Notes: generated from the letters alone by a model not told the origin. Shown: positions 1 through 9,177, counted from the stretch's first letter. The stretch is DNA of 64,000 bases from Caballeronia sp. dw_276 (GCF_018449635.1 NZ_JAAVUV010000014.1:1-64000), one strand, 5' to 3'. Made by a program: numbers and translations.

Positions 1-754
1 ACGGATGCGTGTAAGTCATCGCGTAGTGATTCGACAACATCACGAACACCACCGGCAACGTGAAATATGTGTTGTGCACTGAACGCTGCTTGCCACGCTT
101 GCCATAAATGGCGTTGGGCACTTCACCCTTGAGCATCGCGGCGACCATCTTGCGCTGGCCGGGGATGATCACGAAAAACACGTTGGCCGACATGATGGTT
201 GCGAGCGTCGCGCCCGTAATCAAATAAGCAGCGCGTCCGGCAAAAACATGACATGCCAACCACGCGGCGATGATCACGTAAGCGCCAACGCAAATCCCGA
301 GCAACCGGTCGCGATTCCCAAGCAAACGGCACAGCGAGTCGTAGACAATCCAGCCGGCGAGCAAGAACCCCAACGCCGCCGAAACTGCAACGACAGGCCC
401 CATGTCGAGCACGTTTTTATCGATGAGATATGTGCTCGGCGAAAACAGATACAACACCATGAACAGGCCGAAACCGGACATCCACGTGGTGTAAGAGGGC
501 CACTTCGACCAGTGCAGATCCTCGGGCATATTCTCCGGCGCGACGGTGTACTTCTGCATGTTGTAGAAGCCGCCGCCGTGCACGTGCCACAACTCGCCGA
601 ACACGCCGCGCTTTGTCGCGGCGGGATCTTTAGCGGGTTTCAAGCTGTTATCGAGCGCCACGAAATAGAAGGACTCGCCAATCCACGCGATCGCCACGAT
701 CACGTGCAGCCAGCGCAACGCGAGATTCAGCCAGTCAACAATAAAACCTTGCAT
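1..754 (-). CDS. puuD: Urate hydroxylase PuuD, membrane domain (3' end outside window)
   Basis: The visible 251 residues begin MQGFIVDWLNLALRWLHVI and show several hydrophobic segments, with the GESFYFVALDNSL and LWHVHGGGFYNMQKY stretches typical of the membrane urate oxidase family (DUF989, PuuD). The family oxidises urate to 5-hydroxyisourate in the inner membrane, and members usually carry a C-terminal cytochrome c domain. That domain would lie beyond position 1, so its presence cannot be judged. The gene lies 70 bp downstream of uraH on the same strand, and the two products act in sequence, so an operon is likely. Family assignment comes from motifs; the truncated end is a window artefact. 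Confidence 0.88.
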   Translation of the reverse strand, partial: MQGFIVDWLNLALRWLHVIVAIAWIGESFYFVALDNSLKPAKDPAATKRGVFGELWHVHGGGFYNMQKYTVAPENMPEDLHWSKWPSYTTWMSGFGLFMVLYLFSPSTYLIDKNVLDMGPVVAVSAALGFLLAGWIVYDSLCRLLGNRDRLLGICVGAYVIIAAWLACHVFAGRAAYLITGATLATIMSANVFFVIIPGQRKMVAAMLKGEVPNAIYGKRGKQRSVHNTYFTLPVVFVMLSNHYAMTYTHP

Positions 755-824
755 GAAACGTCTCCACCACGAATTCTTTAATCAAGCCTCGAAGGCCAGC
801 TCTTGAACGAAACTCCAACGAACC

Positions 825-1178
825 TCAGCTCCCGCGATACGTGCTGTATGCCCAAGGCGATACAAGCAGCGGCACGTGATAGTGCGACGAGGCATCCGCA
901 ATGCCGAAGCGCAGCACCACGCGATCCACAAAACGCGGTTCGGGCAGCGTCACGCCATTGGCTGCAAAGTAATCGCCGGCATGAAATACGAGTTCGTATT
1001 CGCCGGTGACGAACGCATCGTCTTGAAGCAGCGGTGCGTCGCAGCGACCGTCAGAGTTGGTGTGCGTGGTGAGAAGAGGGCGCCGGGTATCGCCGGCGAG
1101 AACGAAGAGTTCGACTTTGATGCCGGCGCCGGGACGGCCGTGCGCGGTATCGAGTACGTGGGTTGTTAGCTTGCCCAT
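825..1178 (-). CDS. uraH: 5-hydroxyisourate hydrolase
   Basis: This 117-residue protein begins MGKLTTHVLDTAHGRPG and ends in YRGS, the two signature ends of the transthyretin-like 5-hydroxyisourate hydrolases. The enzyme opens 5-hydroxyisourate to OHCU, the step after urate oxidation. The length matches the family (about 110-120). The reading frame extends upstream to 1262, but the start at 1178 is preferred because AAGGA stands in front of it and the family motif begins there. It lies just upstream of puuD on the same strand, so product and substrate enzymes are co-encoded. The HVLD, R and YRGS residues expected at the active site are present. Confidence 0.95.
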   Translation of the reverse strand: MGKLTTHVLDTAHGRPGAGIKVELFVLAGDTRRPLLTTHTNSDGRCDAPLLQDDAFVTGEYELVFHAGDYFAANGVTLPEPRFVDRVVLRFGIADASSHYHVPLLVSPWAYSTYRGS

Positions 1179-1658
1179 TCGCGTTGTCCTTGTAGTGTGC
1201 GAGGAGCGGCTGCGCATCGAACCGTCTGGAACAGACTTGAGCGGCGGATCGAGGCTCCACAAACGTGGCTACATACCCGTCGGCGTGAGTGGATGCGCGC
1301 CGTGTTCAGCATTGTAAAAAGTTGCAGTGACCGTGACGCGCGCGATAAGCAAGATAATCCGCAGCACATGAGCGAAAACCCTGAAACCGACGTTACAGCG
1401 TTCAGTCGTTCCAACCCTTTTTCATCGCTTCCCGCCGATGCTACCCGCGCCAAAATTCACGATCATATTGAGTCTGTGAAGACAACTATGGCGGCCTTCG
1501 CATTGTCAGCGGTTTTTTGGCTGGTGACAGTTGTGCCTTGCACAGCGCGGCTGGCTGGCATCCCGAAGACGGCGATCGACGCTGGGTAACCGGGTAAATG
1601 CGTGAGGTTGAGTGATATCTTCGCGCCCTCGGAAAACAGTGAAGTAGCGGAGATCGAC
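1179..1658. other. Intergenic region between divergent uraH and 8-oxoguanine deaminase genes
   Basis: This 480-bp gap separates two divergently transcribed purine-catabolism genes and must hold promoters for both. An open frame crosses 1197-1589 on the plus strand, but it lacks a ribosome-binding site and family character, so I do not call it. I looked for an obvious purine or xanthine riboswitch fold and could not establish one by eye. A covariance-model search would be needed to exclude it. Confidence 0.4.
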
Positions 1659-3029
1659 ATGCAACAGAAGCAAAAAACCTTGCTGGTGAAGAATGCGCAG
1701 GTGCTCGTGACCATGGACGACGCACGCCGCGAGATTCGCGATGGCGCATTGTTCATCGAAGGGAACCGGATCGTGGCCGTCGGTCCGACGAGTGAATTGC
1801 CGCAGGAAGCGGATGAAGTGCTCGACATGTCGGGCCACCTGGTGATTCCGGGTCTCGTCAACACGCATCACCATATGTATCAGAGCCTGACGCGCGCCGT
1901 GCCGGCTGCGCAAAATGCCGAGCTGTTCGGCTGGCTCACCAGTTTGTACGAGATCTGGGCGAACCTGACGCCCGAGATGATCGAAGTATCGACGCTGACG
2001 GCCATGGCCGAGTTGCTGCTTTCGGGCTGCACCACGTCGAGCGATCATCTCTACATTTATCCGAATGGCGCACGGCTCGATGACAGCATTGCGTCGGCAC
2101 AGCAGATCGGCATGCGGTTTCACGCGGCGCGCGGCAGCATGAGCGTCGGGCAGAAGGATGGCGGATTGCCGCCTGATTCGGTCGTCGAGAAGGAAGACGC
2201 GATCCTTGCGGACACGCAACGCCTGATCGAAACCTATAACGACGAAGGCCGTTACGCCATGCTGCGCGTGGTCGTGGCGCCGTGTTCGCCGTTCTCGGTG
2301 AGCCGCGAACTGATGCGCGATTCGGCGCTGCTGGCTCGTGAATATGGGGTATCGATGCATACGCATCTGGCCGAAAACGTGAACGACGTGAGCTACAGCC
2401 GTGAGAAGTTCGGCATGTCGCCGGCCGAGTATGCAGAGGATCTCGGCTGGGTCGGGCCGGACGTATGGCACGCCCATTGTGTGCAGCTGGACCGCGCGGG
2501 TATCGAACTGTTTGGGCGCACGGGGACGGGCGTCGCGCATTGTCCGTGTTCGAATATGCGGCTGGCATCGGGCATTGCCCCCATTCGTTCGATGCGCGAT
2601 GCGGGCGTGAGCGTGGGAATCGGCGTGGATGGATCGGCATCGAATGATGGCGCGCAAATGATCGCCGAAGTGCGGCAAGCGATGTTGCTGCAACGCGTGG
2701 GTTTCGGGCCGGACGCCATGAGCGCGCGCGAAGCCCTGGAAATCGCGACCCTAGGTGGCGCCAAAGTGCTGGGCCGCGACGACATAGGCGCGTTGGCCCC
2801 CGGCATGGCAGCGGATTTTGTGTCCTTTGATTTACGCCATCACGCGTTTGCGGGCGCATTGCACGATCCTGTTGCCGCGCTGGTTTTTTGCGCGCCGTCG
2901 CAGGTATCTACAAGTGTTATCGATGGGAAAGTGGTCGTGCGTCACGGTCAATTGACGACCGTCGATCTGGGTCCGATCGTCGAGCGTCATAACCTGCTGG
3001 CGGGAAAGCTGATGGAAATGGCCCGCTAG
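1659..3029 (+). CDS. 8-oxoguanine deaminase (amidohydrolase family)
   Basis: The 456-residue protein is a metal-dependent amidohydrolase of the ATZ/TRZ-like group. Metal ligands are visible: a triple His around residues 69-71 (NTHHHMYQS), HTHLAE near residue 235, HAHCVQLD, and the Asp in GVDGSASND near 322. The HHMYQSLTRAVP and SDHLYIYP stretches are typical of 8-oxoguanine deaminases, which turn 8-oxoguanine into urate. Urate would feed directly into PuuD and UraH encoded divergently next door. The start at 1659 has GGAG six bases upstream; the frame extends back to 1602 without a good ribosome-binding site. A related guanine or cytosine deaminase specificity cannot be excluded by eye. Confidence 0.85.
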   Translation: MQQKQKTLLVKNAQVLVTMDDARREIRDGALFIEGNRIVAVGPTSELPQEADEVLDMSGHLVIPGLVNTHHHMYQSLTRAVPAAQNAELFGWLTSLYEIWANLTPEMIEVSTLTAMAELLLSGCTTSSDHLYIYPNGARLDDSIASAQQIGMRFHAARGSMSVGQKDGGLPPDSVVEKEDAILADTQRLIETYNDEGRYAMLRVVVAPCSPFSVSRELMRDSALLAREYGVSMHTHLAENVNDVSYSREKFGMSPAEYAEDLGWVGPDVWHAHCVQLDRAGIELFGRTGTGVAHCPCSNMRLASGIAPIRSMRDAGVSVGIGVDGSASNDGAQMIAEVRQAMLLQRVGFGPDAMSAREALEIATLGGAKVLGRDDIGALAPGMAADFVSFDLRHHAFAGALHDPVAALVFCAPSQVSTSVIDGKVVVRHGQLTTVDLGPIVERHNLLAGKLMEMAR

Positions 3030-3032
3030 CAA

Positions 3033-3965
3033 TCAAGGCACATCGATCAACGAGCGCGTCGCATCGGCGACGAGGTGACGGAGCCACCGCACTTCGTCGG
3101 AGTAATGGCAGCGCTCGTGCCACAACTGGTAGTACTGCATCGGCGGAAAGTCGAGCGGCGCGGGCACTACGGTCAGCGGAAGGAACTTCGCGTAGTGATC
3201 GGCGAAAAGCCGCGTGGTCGTGAACACCAGATCCGACTTGATCAGCACGTACGGCGCGAGATTGAAGTAGGGCAGCGTGACGACTACATGGCGCTTCAGG
3301 CGCTCGCGGGCGAGATGGACATCGATTGCGCCGCGCTGACCAACTGAATACGGCGTCGGCGCGAGATGGGGCGCGTTCAGATATTGATCGAGCGTAAGCG
3401 CGCCGCGCCTTGCAAACGGATGATTGGAACTGACAAGGCACACGATCTTGTCGACAAAAAGATTCGAGAGATGCAGTTGTTCCGGCGGCTCGGGCCAGTT
3501 GCCCACCACGATATCCAGCTTGCCTTCTTCCAGCGCGAGTTCGTAGTCGAAAGCGGGACCAAGCGAATGGAATTCGAGCGTGGCGTTAGGCGCGGCGATC
3601 CGGAACCGCTCGACTACGGTAGGCACGAACAGCACGTTCAGGTAATCCGGACAACCAATCCGGTAACACCGCACGGACGTGGATGGTTCGAAATTATGTT
3701 GCTGGACCTTGATGCGTTCAATTTCACGCAGCGCGTTTTGCGTGGGTTCGAGCAGGCGCAGACCGTATTCGGTCGGGACCATGCCGGCCTTGCCGCGCAC
3801 GAGCAGCGGATCGCCGGTGATATCGCGCAGACGTCTGAGCGCCGCGCTGATGGCCGGTTGCGACTGATTCAACTTCACGGCCGCGCGCGTGACGCTGCGT
3901 TCCATGAGGAGGGTGTGCAGGACGCGTAACAAGTAAGTATCGATTGCTTCGCGTTGCTGACTCAT
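3033..3965 (-). CDS. LysR-family transcriptional regulator of the purine region
   Basis: This 310-residue protein has an N-terminal winged helix-turn-helix (RAAVKLNQSQPAISAALRRL, about residues 27-46) followed by a LysR substrate-binding domain. The N-terminus LLRVLHTLLMERSVTRAA resembles the NodD/SyrM/LinR-like subgroup. It converges with the 8-oxoguanine deaminase gene (3 bp between stops) and diverges from the BMP-type importer operon, so control of purine uptake is the natural guess. The upstream region holds two perfect inverted repeats at 3982-3998 and 4010-4027. The inducer is unknown; urate or another purine is inference from context. Confidence 0.85.
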   Translation of the reverse strand: MSQQREAIDTYLLRVLHTLLMERSVTRAAVKLNQSQPAISAALRRLRDITGDPLLVRGKAGMVPTEYGLRLLEPTQNALREIERIKVQQHNFEPSTSVRCYRIGCPDYLNVLFVPTVVERFRIAAPNATLEFHSLGPAFDYELALEEGKLDIVVGNWPEPPEQLHLSNLFVDKIVCLVSSNHPFARRGALTLDQYLNAPHLAPTPYSVGQRGAIDVHLARERLKRHVVVTLPYFNLAPYVLIKSDLVFTTTRLFADHYAKFLPLTVVPAPLDFPPMQYYQLWHERCHYSDEVRWLRHLVADATRSLIDVP

Positions 3966-3981
3966 GTTTTCTCCAATATAC

Positions 3982-3998
3982 GGTCTAGCTGATAGACC
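3982..3998. promoter_or_regulatory. LysR-type operator candidate, GGTCTA-N5-TAGACC
   Basis: This is a perfect 17-bp inverted repeat 17 bp before the start of the LysR gene. It contains the T-N11-A spacing (T at 3984, A at 3996) typical of LysR-regulator boxes. Its position would allow autorepression and activation of the divergent transporter operon. Confidence 0.5.
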
Positions 3999-4009
3999 AG
4001 GGTGCGGGA

Positions 4010-4027
4010 CATATTGTTTTTAATATG
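4010..4027. promoter_or_regulatory. Second dyad in LysR/ABC-operon divergent region, CATATT-N6-AATATG
   Basis: A perfect inverted repeat with 6-bp arms and an AT-rich centre sits 12 bp beyond the GGTCTA dyad. It is about 230 bp from the ABC operon start and 45 bp from the LysR start. It could be a second regulator half-site or lie in a promoter -10 region; function is inferred. Confidence 0.35.
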
Positions 4028-4256
4028 ACACATTTATGGCGTCAAGCCAGGCATACCCCGAGCGCGTTCGTTGCAAGCGCTGCAATGGCGGGTTGTTGCT
4101 TGAAAGTGACTTCGGAGTGAACTTATCGCGCGCACTATTTTGAGCAATCGACGCCCCGCACCGTTTTGGGTATCTTTTCCTCGCAGACTGCATGTTTCCG
4201 TTGCTGTCATACCGGTCACCCCGGTTTTGCGCAATTTCCGCACTTTCTGAGTCCAT

Positions 4257-5849
4257 ATGGGCGACGCTATTTCCTCATCCATTCAGCCCGGCGACGCACG
4301 TGTTCCGCGCCTCGCGTTACGCGGCATCAGCAAGCAGTATCCCGCCGTCAAGGCCAATGACGACGTAACGCTCGTCGTCGAACCGGGCGAAATCCACGCG
4401 GTGCTCGGCGAAAACGGCGCCGGCAAATCGACGCTGATGAAGATCATCTACGGCGCGGTGCGGCCGGACGAGGGCGAGATCCAGTGGAACGGCGAGACGG
4501 TCGAGATCGGCAGTCCGGCGGCGGCGAGGAAGCTGGGTATCGGCATGGTGTTCCAGCACTTCTCGCTGTTCGATACGCTGACGGTCGGCGAGAACATCGC
4601 ATTGGCGCTTGACGATAAATTCGACCTGAAGAGCTTGAGCAAGCGTATTCGCGAGGTGTCGGCCGATTACGGACTCGATGTCGATCCGCAACGGCACGTG
4701 CACAGTCTTGCGGTCGGCGAACGGCAACGCGTAGAGATCGTCCGATGCCTGCTGCAAAACCCGCGTCTGTTGATCATGGACGAACCCACATCCGTGCTCA
4801 CGCCGCAAGCGGTGAAAAAGCTCTTTACGGTGCTTCGCCGGCTGGCGTCCGAGGGATGCAGCATTCTCTACATCAGTCACAAACTCGATGAAATCCAGGC
4901 GCTGTGCCAGACCGCGACGGTCATGCGCGGCGGCCGCGTAACGGGAAGTGTCGATCCACGCAAGGAAACGCACGCATCGCTCGCGCAACTGATGGTCGGG
5001 CATTCGCTGCCCGATTACACGCGCCGCGCACACACTCCGGGCGAAGTGAAACTCGCAGTGAAGAACCTGTCGGTGGAAAGCGCCGATCCGTTCGGCACGT
5101 CGCTCAAGGATGTTTCGTTTGCGGTGCACGCAGGCGAGATCTTCGGCATTGCGGGTGTATCAGGTAACGGACAGGCTGAGTTGCTGGCCGCGCTCTCAGG
5201 CGAGATCCGCGACAAAAACATCGCGCCCGATGCCATCACGATCGTCGGCCAGCCCGCCGCGCGATACCGCGCCGGCGGCCGGCGCGCGCTCGGCTTCGCC
5301 TTCGTGCCTGAAGAACGGCTCGGACGCGGCGCGGTGCCGGCCATGTCGCTCGCAGAAAACGCGCTCTTGACCGGGCATCGCGAACACATGGTGCGCGGAG
5401 GCTGGATCAGCACGAAGTCGATGCGCGCGTTCGCCGACCGCTGCATCAGCGCCTTCGATGTCCGCTGCGGCGGCAATGGCGCGCTTGCGCAAAGCCTGTC
5501 GGGCGGGAACTTGCAGAAGTTCATCGTGGGCCGCGAGATCTTGCAGGAGCCCAAGGTGCTCGTCGTCGCGCAACCGACATGGGGCGTCGATGTCGGCGCC
5601 GCCGGTTTTATCCGGCAACAACTGCTCGACCTGGCCGCGCGCGGCGTGGCGATCCTGGTGATATCGGAGGAACTGGAAGAACTCTTCGATATCTGCGACC
5701 GCCTCGCTGTTCTGGCTCGCGGCAAACTTTCTCCGGTCCGTGAAACCGGTCTTACCAACGCAGAAGAAATCGGCCTCTTCATGGCCGGTCTCTTCGATGG
5801 CAATCGCGCCGACCCCGTCGCCCTCGACACCACGGCACCGACATCATGA
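4257..5849 (+). CDS. BMP-type nucleoside/purine ABC importer, tandem ATP-binding protein
   Basis: The 530-residue protein carries two ABC domains, as in YufO/NupA-type nucleoside importers. Domain 1 has Walker A GENGAGKST at about residues 50-58, the variant signature LAVGERQRVEI near 150 and Walker B LLIMDEPTS near 172. Domain 2 has a degenerate Walker A (GVSGNGQAELL, near 299) but an intact LSGGNLQKF signature near 413, the usual asymmetry in this family. It heads a four-gene operon with two permeases and a BMP-family binding protein. The next gene overlaps its stop by 4 bp (ATGA), indicating translational coupling. Substrate (purine base, nucleoside or urate-related compound) is inferred from neighbours. 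Confidence 0.92.
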   Translation: MGDAISSSIQPGDARVPRLALRGISKQYPAVKANDDVTLVVEPGEIHAVLGENGAGKSTLMKIIYGAVRPDEGEIQWNGETVEIGSPAAARKLGIGMVFQHFSLFDTLTVGENIALALDDKFDLKSLSKRIREVSADYGLDVDPQRHVHSLAVGERQRVEIVRCLLQNPRLLIMDEPTSVLTPQAVKKLFTVLRRLASEGCSILYISHKLDEIQALCQTATVMRGGRVTGSVDPRKETHASLAQLMVGHSLPDYTRRAHTPGEVKLAVKNLSVESADPFGTSLKDVSFAVHAGEIFGIAGVSGNGQAELLAALSGEIRDKNIAPDAITIVGQPAARYRAGGRRALGFAFVPEERLGRGAVPAMSLAENALLTGHREHMVRGGWISTKSMRAFADRCISAFDVRCGGNGALAQSLSGGNLQKFIVGREILQEPKVLVVAQPTWGVDVGAAGFIRQQLLDLAARGVAILVISEELEELFDICDRLAVLARGKLSPVRETGLTNAEEIGLFMAGLFDGNRADPVALDTTAPTS

Positions 5850-6952
5850 ATTTTCCGTATCGACTCGAAGCGCGGCCGACGCCGTCGCGCGCCATGCAAC
5901 TCGCCGTGCCGGTGGTGGCCGCCGTGCTGACGCTGATTATCGGCTTCCTGATTTTTACGTTCGTTGGGCAAGACCCCTTGCGCGCGATGCACGGGTTTTT
6001 TATCGAACCGTTGTCTAACGTGAATGGTTGGTCCGAGCTTGTCTTGAAGGCTTCGCCGCTGTGTCTGATCGCGCTGGGTTTGGCGGTTGGGTATCGGGCG
6101 AACGTGTGGAACATCGGCGCGGAAGGGCAGATGCTGCTTGGCGGGATCGTCGCGGGTGGCATCGCGATTCATCTCCCCGATGCCACTGGCTGGTGGATCC
6201 TCCCGCTGATGATGATCGGCGGCGTGATCGGCGGCATGGTGTGGGCCGCGATTCCCGCGTTGCTCAAAAGCCGTTTCAACACCAACGAAATCCTGACGAG
6301 CCTGATGCTCACGTACGTCGCCACGCAGTTGCTGATCTATCTGGTGAGCGGTCCGTGGCGCGACCCGGAAGGCATGAACTTCCCCATCTCCGCCATGTTC
6401 AGCGATGCCGCCCAATTCCCGCGTCTCTACAGCGACTGGGGCTGGGCGTGGCTGAAGGGAACGCGGATCAATGCATCGGTGTTTCTGACGGTGATCGCGA
6501 TCCCGCTCGTGTGGTTGTTCATGCGCAAGAGCTTCGCGGGGTATCGCATGAACGTCGGCGGTCTCGCGCCGCTGGCCGCACGCTACGCCGGTTTCTCCGA
6601 TAAAAAAGCCATCTGGACGTCGCTGCTTTTGAGCGGCGGCCTGGCGGGGCTGGCCGGCATGGGCGAAGTCGCGGGGCCGATCGGACAATTGCAGGCCGGA
6701 TGGTCGCCGGGGTATGGCTTCACCGCGATCATCGTCGTGTTTGTCGGACGCTTGCATCCGGTCGGGATCGTGCTGGCGAGTCTTCTGATGGCGCTGCTTT
6801 ATCTCGGCGGCGAAGCGGTACAGACGTCGTTGCAGCTGCCGCAGGCGCTCGCCGGCGTGTTCCAGGGATTGCTGCTGTTTTGTCTTCTGGGCGCGGATTT
6901 GTTCGTCAACTATCGGGTGCGCCGGCGGGTCGTCGCGCACGCGCATTCCTAG
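5846..6952 (+). CDS. BMP-type ABC importer permease 1
   Basis: This 368-residue polytopic inner-membrane protein matches the YufP/NupB branch of BPD_transp_2 permeases. It has a long N-terminal hydrophobic segment (about residues 18-40) and the conserved GLAVGYRANVWNIGAEGQML motif, followed by GLAGMGEVAGPIGQ late in the chain. It overlaps the ATPase gene by 4 bp and is followed 8 bp later by the second permease. With that partner it would form the heterodimeric channel for the imported purine or nucleoside. Confidence 0.92.
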   Translation: MNFPYRLEARPTPSRAMQLAVPVVAAVLTLIIGFLIFTFVGQDPLRAMHGFFIEPLSNVNGWSELVLKASPLCLIALGLAVGYRANVWNIGAEGQMLLGGIVAGGIAIHLPDATGWWILPLMMIGGVIGGMVWAAIPALLKSRFNTNEILTSLMLTYVATQLLIYLVSGPWRDPEGMNFPISAMFSDAAQFPRLYSDWGWAWLKGTRINASVFLTVIAIPLVWLFMRKSFAGYRMNVGGLAPLAARYAGFSDKKAIWTSLLLSGGLAGLAGMGEVAGPIGQLQAGWSPGYGFTAIIVVFVGRLHPVGIVLASLLMALLYLGGEAVQTSLQLPQALAGVFQGLLLFCLLGADLFVNYRVRRRVVAHAHS

Positions 6953-6960
6953 ATAAATAC

Positions 6961-7890
6961 ATGGACATCAATCAAGCCAGTTCGCTTGCATCCAGTGCGG
7001 TCGTCGCGGCCATTCCATTGATGTACGCCGGCGCCGGCGAACTCGTCGCGGAGAAGTCGGGCGTGTTGAACCTCGGCGTGGAAGGCATGATGCTGATGGG
7101 CGCCGTCACCGGATACGCCGTGACCGCAATCACCGGCAACCCGTGGCTGGGGATCTTGGGCGCGGTCGTCGCGGGCGTACTCATGTCGCTCGTGTTCGCG
7201 TTCCTCACCATCACCATGCTCGCCAATCAGGTCGCGACGGGTTTATCGCTGACAATATTCGGGATCGGATTTTCGGCTTATATCGGCAAGCCTTATACGT
7301 CGGCAGCGGTGCGCGCTTCCATCGACGTTCTGCCGATACCCGGTCTCGCCTCCATTCCCGTCATCGGGCCGGCTTTTTTCATGTTGACGCCATTGGGATA
7401 TCTCGCGTTCATCATGTTCGGCGTGATCGGCTGGTTCCTCTACAAGACGCGCGCCGGGCTCGTGCTGCGTTCGGTCGGCGAGTCGCCATCGGTGGCGCAT
7501 TCGGTCGGCTTTCCCGTGGTCGGCGTGCGCTATGCCGCGACGCTATTCGGCGGCGGCATGGCGGGCATCGCCGGCGGCTATTACTCGATCGTCTACCTGC
7601 ACTTGTGGCAAGAGCAGTTGACCTCCGGTCGCGGCTGGATCGCGCTCGCGCTGGTCGTGTTCGCGACGTGGCGGCCGGGCAGATTGCTTATCGGCGCGTT
7701 GCTGTTCGGCGCCGTGATGGCGCTGCAGTTTTACGCCCAGGCCATTGGCGTGCCGGTTCCGACCCAATTTCTCGCGATGCTGCCGTACCTTGCGACCATC
7801 GTCGTGCTGGTGCTGATCTCGCGCAATCCGAACACGATCAAGCTCAACGCACCGGCGTCCCTTGGCAAGCCGTTTTTCGCGGCGAGCTGA
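6961..7890 (+). CDS. BMP-type ABC importer permease 2
   Basis: The 309-residue membrane protein begins MDINQASSLASSAVVAAIP and carries GVLNLGVEGMMLMGA near residues 39-53, the hallmark of the YufQ/NupC permease branch. The open frame extends back to 6700 inside permease 1, but family alignment and the 8-bp spacing after the permease 1 stop favour 6961. The ribosome-binding site is weak, consistent with translation coupled to the gene before it. It pairs with permease 1. Confidence 0.92.
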   Translation: MDINQASSLASSAVVAAIPLMYAGAGELVAEKSGVLNLGVEGMMLMGAVTGYAVTAITGNPWLGILGAVVAGVLMSLVFAFLTITMLANQVATGLSLTIFGIGFSAYIGKPYTSAAVRASIDVLPIPGLASIPVIGPAFFMLTPLGYLAFIMFGVIGWFLYKTRAGLVLRSVGESPSVAHSVGFPVVGVRYAATLFGGGMAGIAGGYYSIVYLHLWQEQLTSGRGWIALALVVFATWRPGRLLIGALLFGAVMALQFYAQAIGVPVPTQFLAMLPYLATIVVLVLISRNPNTIKLNAPASLGKPFFAAS

Positions 7891-7960
7891 GCGCCGGTTA
7901 TTTGATTCCTTGCACCACGATTTTCATAAACAACATCGACACATCGACAGGAGAATCACG

Positions 7961-9064
7961 ATGAAAAAAAGCTGGCTGAACACGTTGGGCGCGGCGGGCG
8001 CTGTGGGCACAATGCTCGCGCTCTCGGCCACGATGGTTGCTGCCCCGGCGCGGGCCGCCGATGCACCCGGCATTGCGTTCGTGTATCTCTCCAATCCCGG
8101 CGATGCAGGCTGGACCTTTGCCCACGATGCCGGCACGAAGGAGATCGAAGCCAAATACGGCAACAAGATCAAGATCACGCGGGTGGAAAACGTGCCGGAA
8201 TCGGCGGACTCCGAGCGTGTGTTTCGCGACCTCGCCGCCAAGGGCAACAAGGTGATTCTGGGAACGAGCTTCGGGTACCAGGACTTCGAACTGAAAGTGG
8301 CGCGCGATTATCCGGACATCACTTTTCTGACCGCGACGGGTTACAAGAAGGCGAAAAACTTCGGCGTCTACGATAACCGCATGTATCAGGGCGCATACCT
8401 CGCGGGTGTCGCGGCCGGTTATGTGACGAAGACGAATACGCTGGGATTCGTGGCATCGGTGCCTATTCCTGAAGTGATCCGCAACATCAACGCGTACACC
8501 CTGGGCGCGCGCTCAGTGAATCCCAAGATTCATACGAAGGTCATCTGGATTAACAGCTGGTTCGATCCGGGCAAGGAAAAGCAGGCGGCGGAAACGCTGA
8601 TTGGACAGGGCGCCGATGTCCTGTTGCAGAACACCGATTCGAACGCGACGCTGGCGACTGCCGCCGAGAAAAAGGTGTACGCATTCGGCTGGGATTCGAA
8701 CATGAAGAAATTCGGTCCGAGCGCGCATCTGGGTTCGGTGGTGTCGCACTGGGGCGTCTACTACAACACGATGGTAGAGCAGCTTCTGGCGGGGAAGGTC
8801 AAGACCGATCCGGTGTGGCTGGGCATGCCGCAGAAGGCGGTTGATATCGAAGACATGAATACGGCCGTAGTCCCCGCCAAAGCGATGCAGGCAGTCCAGG
8901 CGAAGCGCGAGGAACTGCAAGGCGGCAAATGGGATGTCTTCATGGGGCCGGTCAAGGACCAGACGGGCGCGGTGAAGATCGAAGCCGGCAAGAATCTGAC
9001 CGATCCGGAATTGCAGCGCATCAACTGGTATGTAGAAGGCGTGGACGGCGCGTTGCCGAAGTAA
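7961..9064 (+). CDS. BMP family (Med/PnrA-like) periplasmic purine-binding protein
   Basis: The 367-residue precursor has a Sec signal peptide (MKKSWLNTLGAAGAVGTML, cleavage probably after ARA near residue 31) and no lipobox Cys, so a soluble periplasmic protein is expected. The mature start PGIAFVYLSNPGDAGWTFAHD and the DVLLQNTDSNATL region are typical of the BMP/PnrA family that binds purine nucleosides or bases. AGGAG stands 7 bases before the start at 7961. A strong terminator follows at 9127. It delivers substrate to the two permeases upstream in the operon. Confidence 0.92.
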   Translation: MKKSWLNTLGAAGAVGTMLALSATMVAAPARAADAPGIAFVYLSNPGDAGWTFAHDAGTKEIEAKYGNKIKITRVENVPESADSERVFRDLAAKGNKVILGTSFGYQDFELKVARDYPDITFLTATGYKKAKNFGVYDNRMYQGAYLAGVAAGYVTKTNTLGFVASVPIPEVIRNINAYTLGARSVNPKIHTKVIWINSWFDPGKEKQAAETLIGQGADVLLQNTDSNATLATAAEKKVYAFGWDSNMKKFGPSAHLGSVVSHWGVYYNTMVEQLLAGKVKTDPVWLGMPQKAVDIEDMNTAVVPAKAMQAVQAKREELQGGKWDVFMGPVKDQTGAVKIEAGKNLTDPELQRINWYVEGVDGALPK

Positions 9065-9126
9065 GCCGACGCTCGACTGTTAGCAAGAGTTACTTGTTGC
9101 GTGTCAACATTCACGTCACATGAAAA

Positions 9127-9156
9127 GGCCGCGCTCTGGATGGAGCGCGGCCTTTG
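9127..9156. terminator. Bidirectional rho-independent terminator
   Basis: A 10-bp perfect stem (GGCCGCGCTC with GAGCGCGGCC, 6-base loop) is followed by TTTG and preceded by AAAA. It lies between the convergent importer operon and the dodecin gene and could serve both. Confidence 0.85.
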
Positions 9157-9177
9157 TTGTCTGCGTCGCGATTAATC

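Noticed and set aside
1197..1589. 130-codon plus-strand frame between uraH and the deaminase
   Set aside because: No ribosome-binding site or recognisable motif, though a hydrophobic stretch near its end made it worth a look. It more likely overlaps promoter DNA.
1179..1658. Possible purine or xanthine riboswitch
   Set aside because: Context is suggestive but I could not lay out a consensus fold from the bases; a covariance-model search would decide.
5015..6946. 643-codon minus-strand open frame
   Set aside because: It is antisense to the importer ATPase and permease genes; high-GC codon structure gives long shadow frames. It has Arg/His-rich, low-quality sequence.
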